A DNA stretch of 64,000 nt from Aphrocallistes beatrix (Eukaryota; Porifera; Hexactinellida; Sceptrulophora; Aphrocallistidae), in contig OY725495.1 of the NCBI GenBank assembly GCA_963281255.1, positions 1,488,001 through 1,552,000 of the forward strand. The letters run 5' to 3'. The notes under the pieces are model-generated. The model did not search any database, was not told the origin of the DNA, and worked only from the letters and a program-made list of their open reading frames with translations. Position 1 is the stretch's first letter; each line of letters starts with the position of its first letter. Positions 1-11,328 of this stretch are shown piece by piece. The translations under genes were made by a program, and so were the position numbers.

Positions 1-612
1 ATAACTAATAAAAGTTCGTTGTCCTTTGCTAGACCAAATATCTGTTGTTATCGAATATACAGCAACATCATTTTCATCGAGAGACTGTTTTATCTTGTAT
101 TGTACTTGTCTATTCAAGTTGGGGATCAGTTTTTGTCTATTTTTTTTTTCTGATGGAACAAAAAACCTTTTATTTAAATGAGAAATCATTTTCTGGAACT
201 GATCATTGCTAACCGTTGAATATGGCAATAAACCGTCACACAGCCACTGTACCAATAGTTTTTGACCCAAAAATATGTTCAGGTCTATCTAAATTCCATC
301 TAGTGGAACGGTCATTAGTTTCTGGTGACTTCAATTGTATTGTAGAGAGTGAGTACACCTTTTTTATGCTCTTTTTCAACTATCTTTGCTTGTTTGTCGC
401 AATTTGCTCATCTCTGCACTATCATAGTCTATTTTGTGCCAATTTTGTAAATGAATCCAAAGAGCTATAGTCGAGAAGCCTTTTCTCTGAGCTCCATCTT
501 TTCCACGGACCTTGTTATTTTTGCAATCGTCAGCCTTACAAATAGCAATAGCTTGATTATTAGGATCCACAGTGAAATAGGACCATACACTCGATCTGGG
601 ACGCTTACTCAT
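1..612 (-). pseudogene. hAT transposase, N-terminal part (BED zinc finger), cut by window edge
   Basis: Read on the minus strand from an ATG at 612. The first segment (612-376) has a BED-type zinc finger: an aromatic SSVWSYF start, a CKADDC pair and a later HLQNWH pair. After a frame change, about 250 down to 1 reads DGLLPYSTVSNDQFQ and then ITTDIWSS, the typical hAT order of a PFS-like motif followed by TTDxWTS near the first catalytic aspartate. hAT transposases cut and paste DNA and give 8-bp target duplications; the BED finger binds the element ends. The frame breaks between the two parts mark it as decayed. The catalytic C-terminus and dimerisation domain would lie beyond position 1. Confidence 0.75.
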
Positions 613-625
613 GATCAATTGTATA

Positions 626-2205
626 CGTAGGATTTAACTCGAAGAGGAACAGGAAGCGAAACAAGATCTCTTTAAAAGTAGCGGAGTGTGATTAATTAAA
701 TTCAATAGAAATTACACCATAAATAGTTTCTTTGTATAATACTATATTCATATTGGTAAGAAGCCAGCTGCTGATTAACAGTGAAAATATGATTGGCATA
801 ATCTGATTGGAGAATGGTGAATAATGAGCTTTATTCTTACAATCTTTTAGAAACTTTTCAAATTCATTCATAAATCGATAATCTAACTAATGCACAGACA
901 GATTTTTGAAATTTTGAAAATTGTTAAAAATTCACACCAAAACACCTGAGGTATTTTATTTTTAGTAATTTTGACACAATTTTTTTAATAGTTCTCTTTT
1001 TATTCCTAATATCAAAATTCTGTCTGTTCATTATGTTCTACTCTTTGAGATCTATCAGAAACCGTTGAGTTTTCGTCCCTAGGTTGAATTTTCAAAAAGT
1101 TATCAACTTTATAATTGCTGAAAAAAAAGTCCCAGAAAATAGGTTTTAATAAATATTTATATATGCCCCTCAATATCCATCCGTATATAACTGCTTTAGA
1201 ATATAAAATAGCATACAAATATCCATATTCGACAACTTATAGCAGTACTAAACTTCAAAATATGGTATATGAAAAATTTTTGCCGTCAAAAGTGTGAATA
1301 AGTGGTCATTGATGGCTGGGCCCCCCAAAATAGCCACATTGAATAGTGTCCGCTGGAATCCCAGATCAATAACTTTTTTTGACCGTGTCAAATCATTATT
1401 TGAATCCTCAATTCGTGTTCCTCATTGAATTTCCAGCAATTTGATATGTATATTGACCTTAGTTAGAGAATCTTTTGGATGTCCGTGCATAGCAACGGTC
1501 AGGAATTTTTTCACATTCCTGGTCGTTGCTAGGGACCCGCAGTCAAAAAATTTCTCCGAATGTGTCCAATATATATATCAAATTGTTGGAAATTTAATGC
1601 TGACCATGAATTTAGCATCAAAATTGTGATCTGACATTGTTTAAAGAAGTTATTGATATGAGACAAAAATGTGTCCTTCTTTGGGCGACACCAGGTGGTT
1701 CAAGTGGCTCTAAGTGGAAAAATATTGGCTTTGAAATTCTGAAAATCGAAATTGAGGTTTAGAACCCCTTTAGGTATCTAAAAATGGTTAAAAAGGTCTT
1801 TTGGTTGATTTTTGATAAAGTATAATATTGGTAATGGCAAGTAGTTATTTATTATTGATCTAGTGAATATAAACTATATTTCTTCTTTTTGAGCAAAATT
1901 GAGGCCACTAATGTCAATATTAAGAGCAAATAAGATTGATTAACCCACTCCTGTAAGACATAGCTTCTATCTACTATGTAGTTGTACTGCCTGGAATGTC
2001 TGCTGGTGAGTCTTACAATATCTGTGGTGAAATCTTTGTTTTAACTTTGAATTCTATTATGAAATTCAATGTTTTATGTATGCAATCTATAATTATTCTA
2101 CACTAGTCAATATCAAAGGAAGAGCTATCAAAGAGCATAAGTTGTATCTCATGAATTCATAATATTATATTGAACAAAACATATAGACGACAAGTGCCAT
2201 TGTAT
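626..2205. other. No recognisable gene (AT-rich, unclassified)
   Basis: No ORF here shows a recognisable domain, and the short frames at 1012-1297 and 1441-1629 overlap on opposite strands without motifs. No terminal repeats were identified. It is probably old repeat or intergenic DNA. Confidence 0.5.
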
Positions 2206-2213
2206 ATTGTAAC

Positions 2214-2833
2214 ATGAAAACCTCTCTAAGACAAAATATAAACACTGGATATGAGAAGAACAATAAATTGAACTCTATCGACGTTAAAATTTCTGCGTCA
2301 TTTGGTGTTACGAAAATAATTGGTGTCATTAATGGTTATGGTAAGTCTGCGTCCTCCCGTGTATATAAATTGCTACTGAGTGCTTGCATTAACAATACCA
2401 AACCAAAATGGACAAATCCCGCAAACAAATTGGACCAGAGAAGAAGAGTGAGTCTCATTAATGAAATTGAGTCAGCAGGTGAGATTTTGAGAGGGTCAGG
2501 AAATTCTGCTGACAAAAACAAAAGGAGGAAACAAATCTGGAGACTTTACAGCCAAACTCAACTCAGTGCATGGCATGGCAGAGCTGTAGAGGATATCAGG
2601 AAAAAAAGTCTCCAGAAATTGAAATCCCGACAACGTATAAGGCATCAAAGAAAAGTCGGGAGAGAAGGCGAACTGTTGATGAGCAAGATGATTCGATCGA
2701 GCTCTTGAAGGCTGCAGACTTACTTCCATTACAGCAGGAAGTTTTGTTCCAACAGATGGCTGTATTCTCAGCTGCAGTTAATAGAAGAACAGAGGGACTA
2801 TTATCGATTGAAACGCTGGGAAAATCATTGTAA
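2214..2833 (+). pseudogene. Myb/SANT-like DNA-binding protein relic, Harbinger-associated type
   Basis: Two overlapping frames (2214-2708 and 2570-2833) make one product with a frameshift near 2640. The first part carries KRRKQIW and then AVEDIRKKSLQKLKSR, matching the helix-2/helix-3 pattern of Myb/SANT-like (zeste-type) domains (IWxxIAxxxN, then xVEDIRKKWxxLKS). The second frame ends with DLLPLQQEVLFQQMAVF, like the C-terminal leucine/glutamine helix of these proteins. A relic at 15381-16130 ends almost the same way (DLIPLQQEVLYQQIAVL). Such proteins accompany PIF/Harbinger transposases and bind their ends. A palindromic CTTAAG array lies downstream. No transposase partner is visible. Confidence 0.6.
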
Positions 2834-3169
2834 ATAGGAAAATAGGATCAAAGTGATTATTATCAGTCATGTGAATCAATATATAAAGCCTGTCTCTATG
2901 ATTGGCATATTATAATGAGTCTATGATTATATGATCAAAGAATGTATGTTTGTTTATTCATACAAATCCAAGAAGAATTTGCCACGAATATAGCATGTGA
3001 TACATGTTGCGATGTACACACAATAAGAGAAATGTTTTAAAAATATTTTATTTGAATCTAATATCAATCAAGATAGATTCAATGTTCGACAGAAGTAAGT
3101 TTGAACAACATTTATGGAGTAATTAGTGAAAATCGAATCAATTACAATACTTAAGACACCTCCCTTGGT

Positions 3170-3325
3170 TGCTTAAAGTTCGGTCTTAAGTTCGGTCTTA
3201 AGACCGAACTTAAATATTAGTGAATACCAATCTTAGTGAATACGACTTAAGATCGAACTTAAGACTTAAGCACTAAGATCGATCTTAAGATCGATCTTAA
3301 GTTCTTAGTGAATACGGCCGCTGGC
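3170..3325. repeat. CTTAAG/AAGTTCG palindrome array, probable Harbinger-like terminus
   Basis: Many overlapping copies of CTTAAGTTCG-type words and their complements form a self-complementary block, ending in GTGAATACGGCCGCTGG. Similar blocks occur at 16202-16345, beside the second Myb/SANT-like relic, and at 43378-43500. I infer that these are subterminal arrays of one element family. Confidence 0.55.
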
Positions 3326-3329
3326 TATT

Positions 3330-4430
3330 AGGGATAAAACCTAAAATGACACAGTAGCCTCCTTTCGAATAAAAAATGCCACTTTCACACTCAATTGGAC
3401 AGTATTTCAAGCCTAAAATAAAAACTTTTGCTCTCCTTCCGATCTTAGGTCTTATTCATACTTAGCAGGTTTTAGGCCTTATTCCTACTTGGAATAATTC
3501 AGGTCTTATTCGTACTTCAATTGTTGGCCCTATTCTTACTTCAATTTTAGGTCTTATTTCGATTCCCCAAATATTCTGTATTATTTTAAATTAGTGTTAT
3601 TGCAATTACTTATACTCAACATTTTGTTTATTTTAAGCAAACTATTACTAATTCTCAATCATACTGTAAATAAACCATACTGTAAATTATGCTTTGCGTT
3701 TAAGATATGAACAGATCGAAGTCAACCTTTCACTGTAAGGCACATATATCTTTAGTATTTAAGGATTATATCTAATTATTTCAAAATTTATCTACTTTAA
3801 CTAAACGGAAATCTCTGAATAGCACTCTTTCTTTTTCTCCTTGAAGTTGATTCAGCTAATAGTTAGCGGGGCGAATAGTGTTTCGAGATCATTTAAATCC
3901 CCTCGATTCACCATAGCGAGGTTCCAGGAAGGTTCATATCCGACGAAACTTAACTGACAACTATAATTGAAAATTTTCTTAGGAATGCATCTTTACACTT
4001 GACTCGAATAGTACTCGAATGTGGATTTTCATTTTTATCGTCAAGCTTTTATTGGTTGATATTAAGACCCGAGATCAGCACCTACCATGTCACTTTGACC
4101 ATATGGTCCTTTGCTAAGGACTGCAGGCGTTTCTATTCTCGGCTCCTGGAACTTGAGTCCTTTGTGTTAATGATATATCGTAATCCTATGGTAGACATAT
4201 GGATTGTATTATTGCTATATAGGAAGTCGTATATTAGGGGCACATTGTTGTTACCTGTAGATCGAGTATTTGAGAATGTAAGTAATGTGGTTTTATACCA
4301 TAATTATCCATATATGATCATAATATCTTTTTGTAAAATTTTTCTGCGAGTTACTCGTAAAAGATGTTTATTTTTGATATTTATTCAATGAAACGATGAC
4401 ACACATATTTTTGATAATCAGTCTACTTCA
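3330..4430. other. No recognisable gene; short internal TTATTCxTACTT repeats
   Basis: At 3440-3560 a motif like TTAGGTCTTATTCATACTT recurs about five times as a degenerate tandem repeat. The frame at 3999-4391 has no recognisable domain. Nothing else was identified. Confidence 0.4.
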
Positions 4431-4514
4431 CAGAAAGTTTAGGAGTAACTCTGGTTTTTGACTTATAATTATGGGAAAGAAACAGGTTGAAGATGGGCAT
4501 AGGCGTAACTACTC

Positions 4515-4950
4515 TATTCAGACAAAAGTATTTGAAATTCTTATTATTTTCCATCATAATTCATTATAAATTCATGAGTGAAATGTAATCAAACTGTTTC
4601 AGATATTATAATTTCGATTTCAAATTCATATTCTACACATTTGAATTACTCAGGTTAGATGCCTTCTATTGATTTATTCATTTCCAAAGTTAAGATTCAT
4701 CAAACTGTGCCACTCCTCGTCATCATGTCTAATGGCAATGGGAGTGAAAAGTGGCACAAAGTTACATAGTTTGATAATAATTCAAATTAATAATAAATAT
4801 AGCAATAGAAGGTTTCAAACCTGACTAATTCGAATGTGTAGAATATGAATTTGAAATCGAAATTACAGTATATGTTACTGTTTGATTACATATCTCTCCA
4901 CGAATAGAGTTATGATGGAAAATAGAAAGGATTTCTAAGCTAACCTAACA
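4515..4950. mobile_element. Foldback MITE, Tc1/mariner-type (approximate limits)
   Basis: Two arms of about 130-170 bp are inverted copies. The left contains CAAATTCATATTCTACACAT and a CTTCTATTG end; the right contains ATGTGTAGAATATGAATTTG after GCAATAGAAGG. The left outer part has GACAAAAGTATTTGAAA, which recurs at the ends of elements at 17683, 27465 and 43760, so this belongs to the same Tc1-type family. No coding capacity. Outer limits are uncertain. Confidence 0.6.
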
Positions 4951-5564
4951 AGTTTTGTACGAGACGAACCAGTATAAAAATTCTCAAAGTGTTTTTCGAC
5001 TGTCGATTTTACAAAAAATGTCATATTTAATTTTAGTAATATCGATTGCACAAGTCGATGGGTATTTCAGAGAGCCTCTTCTCAACAATTCTACAGTCTA
5101 AACTGGTCTCCAATATCATCGTTAACTTGCATGGATTTTTCAGCCGTAAGAAAGTCTCTACACACTGAACAGGCATTTGATTTATTGAGGTATGAAAAAA
5201 CTGCATTACCTGCCACAAATGTTAGGCATTCAACTTGGGAAATACCTATTTCTGGAAGGGTGATCTGTTCTAAATTTGTGAAAAAAAATTCTAATTCAAA
5301 ATTTGAGTCCTCGCCATCATCAGTAACAGTAGAAAATGTATTCAAATATTCCATGAGAGTTGGTTTATGAATAGTATCAGATTTAGTTTTGATGTCAAAT
5401 AATTTTATTATGTTAGAGAGTAGTAATCTACTTTCGGATTCTAGGATTTGGCTATAAGAGATTTGATATTGGGAACCTGACATTTGTCTATATAAACCAA
5501 AATGGTGTTCTAAAGGATCGTTTTGTATCGTTGATGTCAACAGGTACTGGAAACCATATTTGGT

Positions 5565-6560
5565 ACACCATTCGTAATTTGAGGAACGAAGTCATTCTTT
5601 GCGCCTGAAGATATTAGTATTTAATTATGTACTATAGTGTAGTGCGCGTAAATTCTGAAATTTTTATCGCGGGGAAAATTCGTTTTCTAAAGATATTGAC
5701 ATTTTATCTCTTGGTTGATTATTTGCTCTCTTCAGACTATTCTATGTCGCTCTAGTAGACAAAATTTATCGATCAGAACAGGAATAAGGAGTTCTAGTTT
5801 CTGGAAGTATTTTAAAATAAAGTAATTATCATTGATATAAAATATATTTGATTTTCAATTAATAAAATGTTAACTTCCTAAATTTATCTTGTTTGCATTT
5901 TCTAATATCGTCAAACTTGCTTTTCCAGTTTAGGTTCCGCCATGATATTGCTTATGGGGTCCAACTAGTAGTTCAATCCATTCCAACTGCAAATACCGAT
6001 AATTTAATTCTCTTAGAAGCTTTTTTGCGAATTTATCAATAGGTTTTTCCCGATAACCAAGTTGTGTGTGAACTGCGGCGATAGGGAAGGCCCGATTAGG
6101 AGCAACGAATTGTATTATTGGATGTGCTGCCACGCCATAACAATTTTTTGCATTTGCTATCAGATCCATATTCTTTGATTAGCATTTCTGCATCGCATTA
6201 TAATGCAACCAAGTCCTGGCATATCTTCTTGTTCACTAGTCCAGCAGTAAGTACAACGATTATATGGATACTTTGTTGCACCTCCTAATAAACCAGTAAC
6301 CATATTCATAACCTTTAAATCAGAGGTGAATACATGTTTCGGATCTGTTAAGTCTAAAAATGCGAAAAGACCAAGAATCTGTCTTAGATTTGAACGGGTG
6401 CCAGGAGCGTTGGTGACTGCTGCTAATAAACACCCTTTGAAATAGTCTGACTGACGGGAGCTAATAATCAACCAAGAGATAAAAATTTTAGAATTTACGC
6501 TCACTACACTATAGTACATTATTAAATACTAATGTCTTCGGTTCCTCAAATTACGAATGG
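5565..6560 (-). mobile_element. Inverted-repeat-bounded segment inside the P-like gene, with unknown ORFs
   Basis: The ends (about 5565-5745 and 6445-6560) are inverted copies sharing CCATTCGTAATTTGAGGAAC, ACTATAGTGTAGTG and TCTCTTGGTTGATTATT; the left arm carries about 45 extra bases. Inside, minus-strand frames 6519-6160 and 6169-5930 encode KHVFTSDLKVMNMV and a CTYCW cysteine pair. The phrase FTSDLKxxNxxxGL followed by CxYC also occurs, as I recall, in repeated uncharacterised invertebrate proteins. It may be a nested element or an inverted duplication. The function is unknown. Confidence 0.45.
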
Positions 6561-6984
6561 TGGGTATAAAGCATCTACAAGTAAGGGCAGTGCATTACAT
6601 GTGTGTTTCAGACTTGTGAATGTCTGAGGCGACAGTTTTCCTTTAACAGTGTATAGGTTTTTCCAGCAGTCTAACCAGTTAACTACATTTCTTAGGAACA
6701 AAATTCTAGAGTCGTTTGGAGACAGAGGTCTAGAAAAGTCGTCATTAGTAAAGCATATACTTTTCCCGACCCAATTCACATTATACATTCTCCAAATGTC
6801 ATTAATTAACATCTGAAAATCAACAGTTTGGCTTTTACTTATACTTTTCCTCTCAATATTGAGAGCTAATAGGTCAGCTGTAGAGGATATAACTTCAGGT
6901 AGCAGTGTTTTGTGATTTGGGAAAAGAAGTTTATATAACCTGAGATTCAGTGGTAATTGTCGTTACAGATAGCATCTACATATA

Positions 6985-8295
6985 CAGTGTGTTAAGAAAT
7001 TGTTTTCCTCTTATACATTTGAGAATTTAGAAGCAAAAATTATAAGAAACACTCTATTCACTTTCCAATATACTCACCCTTTAACTCGATACATTTTCTA
7101 ATACGACTAGGCATACTAGCAATGAGCTTGTCCAAAATCTCAGGGGTTATCTCGCTCCAAGCTTGAATCAGCTGTTTCTGAAGCGATTCTAGATTCGATG
7201 GACGTTCCATTGAATATAGCCTTCTCTGTAAAATTGCCCAGAGATTTTCGATTGGGCTTAAATCAGGCGAATTCGCAGGCCAGATCCCCTTCTCCCAGAA
7301 TTTTTTGGAAGTGTGGGCTGGAGCCCCATCTTGCTGGAAAATCACTTCAGACATGTCTGACAACATCTTTATCTCAAATACATTGCCTGTAACTCTCTTC
7401 CGACGCATTGCAGAGGCTAAAGTTTTCTTTAGGATCTCATCTATGTAGTACTCGGTGTTAACAGTTTGACATGGGGGCATGAAATGGAGTTCTGATAACG
7501 CCCGATGTGACATAGCCCCCCACACTTGCAATTTTCCTGGAAATTTGACTCTTTCAAAATGAGGGACCTTCTCTCTACAATCTGACCATATTCGATCATT
7601 TTGGCGGTTACGGGGGTGAAATAGTTCAAAAGGTGACTCGTCTGAGAATATAACTCGCTGCCACTCATTAACTGACCACTTTTTCCTCTCCTGGCCGAAT
7701 TTCAATCGAGCAATTCTTTGATTTTCGGTCAATCTTGGTTGAATCCGAGGTTTGTAAGGCTTCAATTTGAGACTTTTCAGTAGATAACTATGAATGGTAA
7801 CATGGGACACCGGAAAACCTTTAGACTTTAATATCTGGGAAAGTTTACGTGTGGATATTTGCCTTTTACCAACATTTTTCGCTAGTACAATTTTTGGATT
7901 CTTCCGATCACCGTTTTCCTCCCGCGACCGATCCTGTTTTTAAGAGAATCCCCCTTCTTATAACGTAACCACCATCCACGAATGGTTCTCACAGTGACTC
8001 CAATATCATTTGCTACCTGTCTCTGAGTCATTCCACCTTTTAGCATGCCTACAGCACGATTCCGCATTGCGAAACTGACTTCTTTGACCATCTAGCTAAA
8101 ACGTTTCTATCAAAAAAGTGAGAAAATTTGTCACTGAAAAAGTAAAACACATTTTATAATTATGTACTTTTTAATATTCACACATTCAAATACACAGATT
8201 CTTAATTCTAGGACTAGTAAACATGTGTAATTAAAGCACAGAATATGGTCGAACAGTATGTTCAAAATAGAGGAAAACAATTTCTTAACACACTG
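6985..8295 (-). mobile_element. Complete Tc1-like element with terminal inverted repeats
   Basis: The ends are inverted copies of CAGTGTGTTAAGAAATTGTT and both are flanked by TA, the standard Tc1/mariner target duplication. The length is 1311 bp. It carries one transposase gene on the minus strand, described separately. It sits inside the P-like transposase gene: joining the flanks at the TA restores a P-type reading frame. It must therefore be younger than that gene. Confidence 0.9.
7058..8091 (-). pseudogene. Tc1-like transposase, one frameshift and a 33-bp catalytic deletion
   Basis: The start is an ATG at 8091, followed by a paired-like helix-turn-helix (RQVANDIGVTVRTIRGWW) and a GRGRK hook. 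Near 7915 the frame shifts; the rest (to 7058) is open, with KNPKIVLAKNVGKRQIST leading to the catalytic domain. Catalytic landmarks are VIFSDESPFEL (first D), VIFQQDGAPAHTSKK (second D) and NSPDLSPIENLW (E). Only 26 residues separate the second D from the E. The related relic at 32600-33647 has 37, and exactly 11 residues are missing between the histidine motif and FW. The protein should therefore be inactive. The element could still be moved in trans through its intact ends. Confidence 0.9.
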
Positions 8296-9185
8296 TAGAT
8301 TACAACTCTCAATGTCCGAAATTGTCTTAATAACAATAGTGCAGCAGCAGAGCTAGAACCAAGAGGGACTTGTAGATAACATTAGTTCACCATTAGTTCA
8401 CCAAAAAATATAGACCATTAGTTCACCAAGACTTGTAGATAACATTAGTTCAATGGCACTTTGCAACTCAGTATTAGCATTCTCAACGTGTTTTTCAACA
8501 TTGGGTTGGCGTTGGTTGGGTTTGGAATTTTGACTATTAACTGAGAATGTTTCAATTTCTACAAACATTGTCTCAATCTGGCGGATGTCATTAATTTTGT
8601 TGAGGGATAAATGTATTTGGCGCTTGTGTTGATCAAAACCATTAATCAATAAACATTGGTCTATTACGTGTGAACGTTAAATAGAAGGTTAGTTATCTGA
8701 TGATTTTCTGAAAAAACAAGGTGTCTGTGTCGGGTTTGTGGACGACCCAACTATTAGATAGATCGATGCAAATCACCCTATCAACAATATCATTAAGAAT
8801 ACTGATTGAGAACTTATCTATGGTAGATATTGCCCGCTATGCTCAGATTGATTGCAGTTTGAACCATCGTCAGCTCTCTATCATCTATCGAAATTCTTTT
8901 TGTCTTCTCTGTTGTGTTTGTCAAGTAGTTGGGACAGTTCGGAAATATAGTTGGTGCAGCACTCTTTGTCAGGGACAATCGGTCTCGTGGTGTCACAACT
9001 ATCTTCTCTCATTCAAAATATTGGATTGTCCTATCAATGAATTCCTCTTTGAAGTGGAGTATACAAACCTAAGAAATGATTCGATGATTTTGAATGCGAA
9101 TTAATGAATAGTTTAAAATAAGAATATAAAAGTACTTTCTTTCAGATTTTTGTTGTTCTGGTAATCTTCTCTGGGTCTGGGAATG

Positions 9186-9437
9186 GCTCTAAACCTAATT
9201 TGACTAATTCATTGAAAGATGATGAAGAATTATGAATTATTCAACTAATGAATTATTCAAAATTTCAAACATTAGTACAGATTATATACCCAAAAGTGGT
9301 TAAAAGGTTGTTCATGTTATATACCTCTAACATTGCTCAGTCCCTAATCGAAATATCAAATAATTTTTTCATTATTTTAGTTTCAAATTTTGAGTAATTC
9401 ATTGATAATTCATGAATTAGTCAACTTAGCTCTAAAC
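9186..9437. mobile_element. Small MITE with GCTCTAAACC-type inverted ends
   Basis: The left end GGCTCTAAACCTAATTTGAC mirrors the right end GTCAACTTAGCTCTAAACC. The interior includes CTCTAACATTGCTCAGTCCC, which recurs at 40390-40410 (minus) and near 41830. The inverted pair at 40315-41955 is therefore a related or expanded member. Non-coding. Confidence 0.6.
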
Positions 9438-9478
9438 CATTTTTCATTAACTTCATCATCCTTGGGAAAAAGATACTT

Positions 9479-10264
9479 TAATTAAACAATGGAGGCTGCC
9501 AGCTCGGGTCCTGGAACTTCATTGTGTACCTCTTGATATATTGTAATCCGCTAAGTTAAGAAAAACTTGGGGAATGTATTACGTATTGTTAAATAGAAAA
9601 TCATATTTTGTAGTCCATCGGTCATGTTTCCCTACCTCAACTATGTTTGGAATGTGCGTTATGTGGTTTTCACACCTTCTTTCATAGATATAAGGTACAT
9701 TTTAGCTATATCATATTCTAACCAGTTTTAACCACATTTTAAGGCCTTGTTAATGTTAAATTTTCAGAGAAAAGATGAGGATGGATTGATTCGAAAGAAT
9801 TAAAATTTACAATGGAATGTTGTTATATTTTCAGGATTGCTGTGGAAACGTATTTTGAACATTTGAACCTTTGTCTTGAAAATCCTCATGGTAGACATTC
9901 AAATTTGACTTTTTTTTATAGGCAATGGGCTATTCCTTTTGCTCATAATACATTTTTCAAGCATTAAATCCGAACGTTATTAACCCGTGCTCATCTTGAT
10001 TTTCTCTCTCTCGCTTTATAATGTGATGTGTTAAAACTGATTAGAATATGATATAGCTAAAATGTACCTTATATCTGTGAAAAGCATGTGTGGAAACCAC
10101 ATAACGCACATTTCACACATGGTTGAGCAATGACAGATGGACTACAAAATTTAATTTCTTATTGAACATTAATATATTTCCCATGTCAAACCTCAGCGGA
10201 TTACGAAATATCAAGAAGCCTGAATGGATTCCAGGATCTGAACTGGCAGCCTCCAGTCCTTAAT
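9479..10264. mobile_element. Foldback element with about 250-bp inverted arms
   Basis: The arms at 9482-9740 and 10030-10262 are inverted copies (GGAGGCTGCCAG at the outer ends, GTAGTCCATC and ATAAGGTACATTTTAGCTAT inside). TTAATTAA lies beside both ends and may be the target duplication. The centre contains GGAAACGTATTTTGAACA, resembling the core of the palindromes at 24.9-27.4 kb and 46.1-47.1 kb. No gene. Confidence 0.7.
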
Positions 10265-10424
10265 TAATGAAGACTATGCATCAAAAAATATGTTCACTTA
10301 TATCTCATCATATTCCGAGATATAAATCTTAATAGAAATTAGAGACTGATTTTTTGCTGAACATCACATGATATGATCATATTACGGTTAACATATATTG
10401 TCGAGAGCAATAATGACTCATAAT

Positions 10425-10840
10425 CAGGGATTCCAGAACTGGCAAAAAAAGTTGTGCGAATTTTTTTTACAAACCGTTTACTTGCTACTTTATTTTTCCT
10501 CCATTTTAGATTTAGTTTTACTCACTCACTACTTTTCTTTTACTTGCTACTTATTTTTTGACCGGCATTTAGTTGGCGTGAGAAGAAGAAATTATTGATT
10601 GTGCAGTCTAAGACCGAAACGAGGGCGCATCGAGCGATTTGCAGAAATATTTGAGCATTTCAGAATCAGAATTTTCTTAATTTAACCATGTCCATTTCAT
10701 CAGGGTGTCCGGGAAATTTACCTGCTCCTTTTCTTTTGCTCGCCATCCAGAATATTTACTTACTACCTTTTATTTCCTCCAAAAAAATAAAAAGGTAGTG
10801 AGTAGCAAGTAAATCCCTGCTCATAATCCTTACTATTAAA
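10425..10840. mobile_element. MITE-like repeat with AGGGATT ends
   Basis: The left part has CAGGGATTCCAG and TTACTTGCTACTT; the right end has GTAGTGAGTAGCAAGTAAATCCC in inverse. The inner part (GAGGGCGCATCGAGCGATTTG) recurs in opposite orientation near 14040-14090, so a second diverged copy lies at about 13860-14170. Non-coding. Confidence 0.5.
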
Positions 10841-10868
10841 CCTCGATTAATGTTTGTGTTTATATATA

Positions 10869-11328
10869 TCTGTAACGAATTGATTGAAGAAACTACCAGC
10901 CACAGAAGCCGATTTTGGGAATGTGGGAGTTTTTTGACTATGGCCCCATTAAGATCTAACCTCAGAAGAAAATGTCGACTCATCATGGAATTATGATGTC
11001 ATTGTCACCTCTTTATAATTAGAAATTTCAGTTATTCTACTTTAACTAAGCCATTTTAGGCAATAGAAAGCTGAAATTTTAAGAGACTGTATTTATTAAT
11101 ATATCTCGAATATTTTAAAACTTATATCAAAAAATGATGACTTATGACATGACGTCATCATTACACATCAAAAATTTAAAAACTGACAAATTTGATGATT
11201 TTTCAAGTGATTTCGATTTTCACAGTAGTCCGACATATTTAGAGCTGTTAATTAATCAATGTGTACCCAGATGCCCAAAGGGCGCCTCCGGCATACACAA
11301 AGTGTTCGCCAGCCGCGTTGCGCGCTTG
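10869..11328 (+). mobile_element. Helitron-like non-autonomous element, diverged full copy
   Basis: It begins TCTGTAACGAATTGATTGAA after a TA run and ends in CGCGCTTG followed by T. It contains the family's landmark words CATCATGGAATTATGA, GATGACTTATGACATGACG and AATTAATCAATGT, then the GC-rich terminal module. No ORF is shared with other copies. It is preceded by TTACTATTAAACCTCG, found next to several copies. Confidence 0.75.

Larger units (their letters stand above)
5091..9000 (-). pseudogene. P-like (THAP-type) transposase gene, decayed and interrupted
   Basis: Reading right to left on the minus strand: 9000-8814 has APTIFPNCPNYL, typical of the end of a THAP zinc finger. 8650-8398 is a polar linker. 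8296-8340 joined to 6984-6830 reads through CNLYVDAICNDNYH to LFPNHKTLLPEVI. 6812-6546 has INDIWRMYNVNWVGKS and WLDCWKNLYTVKGKLSPQTF. 5540-5091 has DPLEHHFGLYRQMSGSQYQI, the conserved C-terminal block of P/THAP9-like transposases. Coding resumes on either side of a TA-flanked Tc1-like insertion (6985-8295), so that insertion came later. A further segment (5565-6560) bounded by inverted repeats separates the last two blocks. Several stops and frame breaks are present. Confidence 0.7.

Noticed and set aside
2214-2340. Possible HTT exon 1 ending at a GTAAGT donor
   Set aside because: The donor phase (one base over) does not fit the exon at 11909, and the frame continues into a Myb/SANT-like relic.
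3999-4391. 130-codon ORF
   Set aside because: No domain and low-complexity hydrophobic content typical of AT-rich chance frames; no relation to nearby elements.
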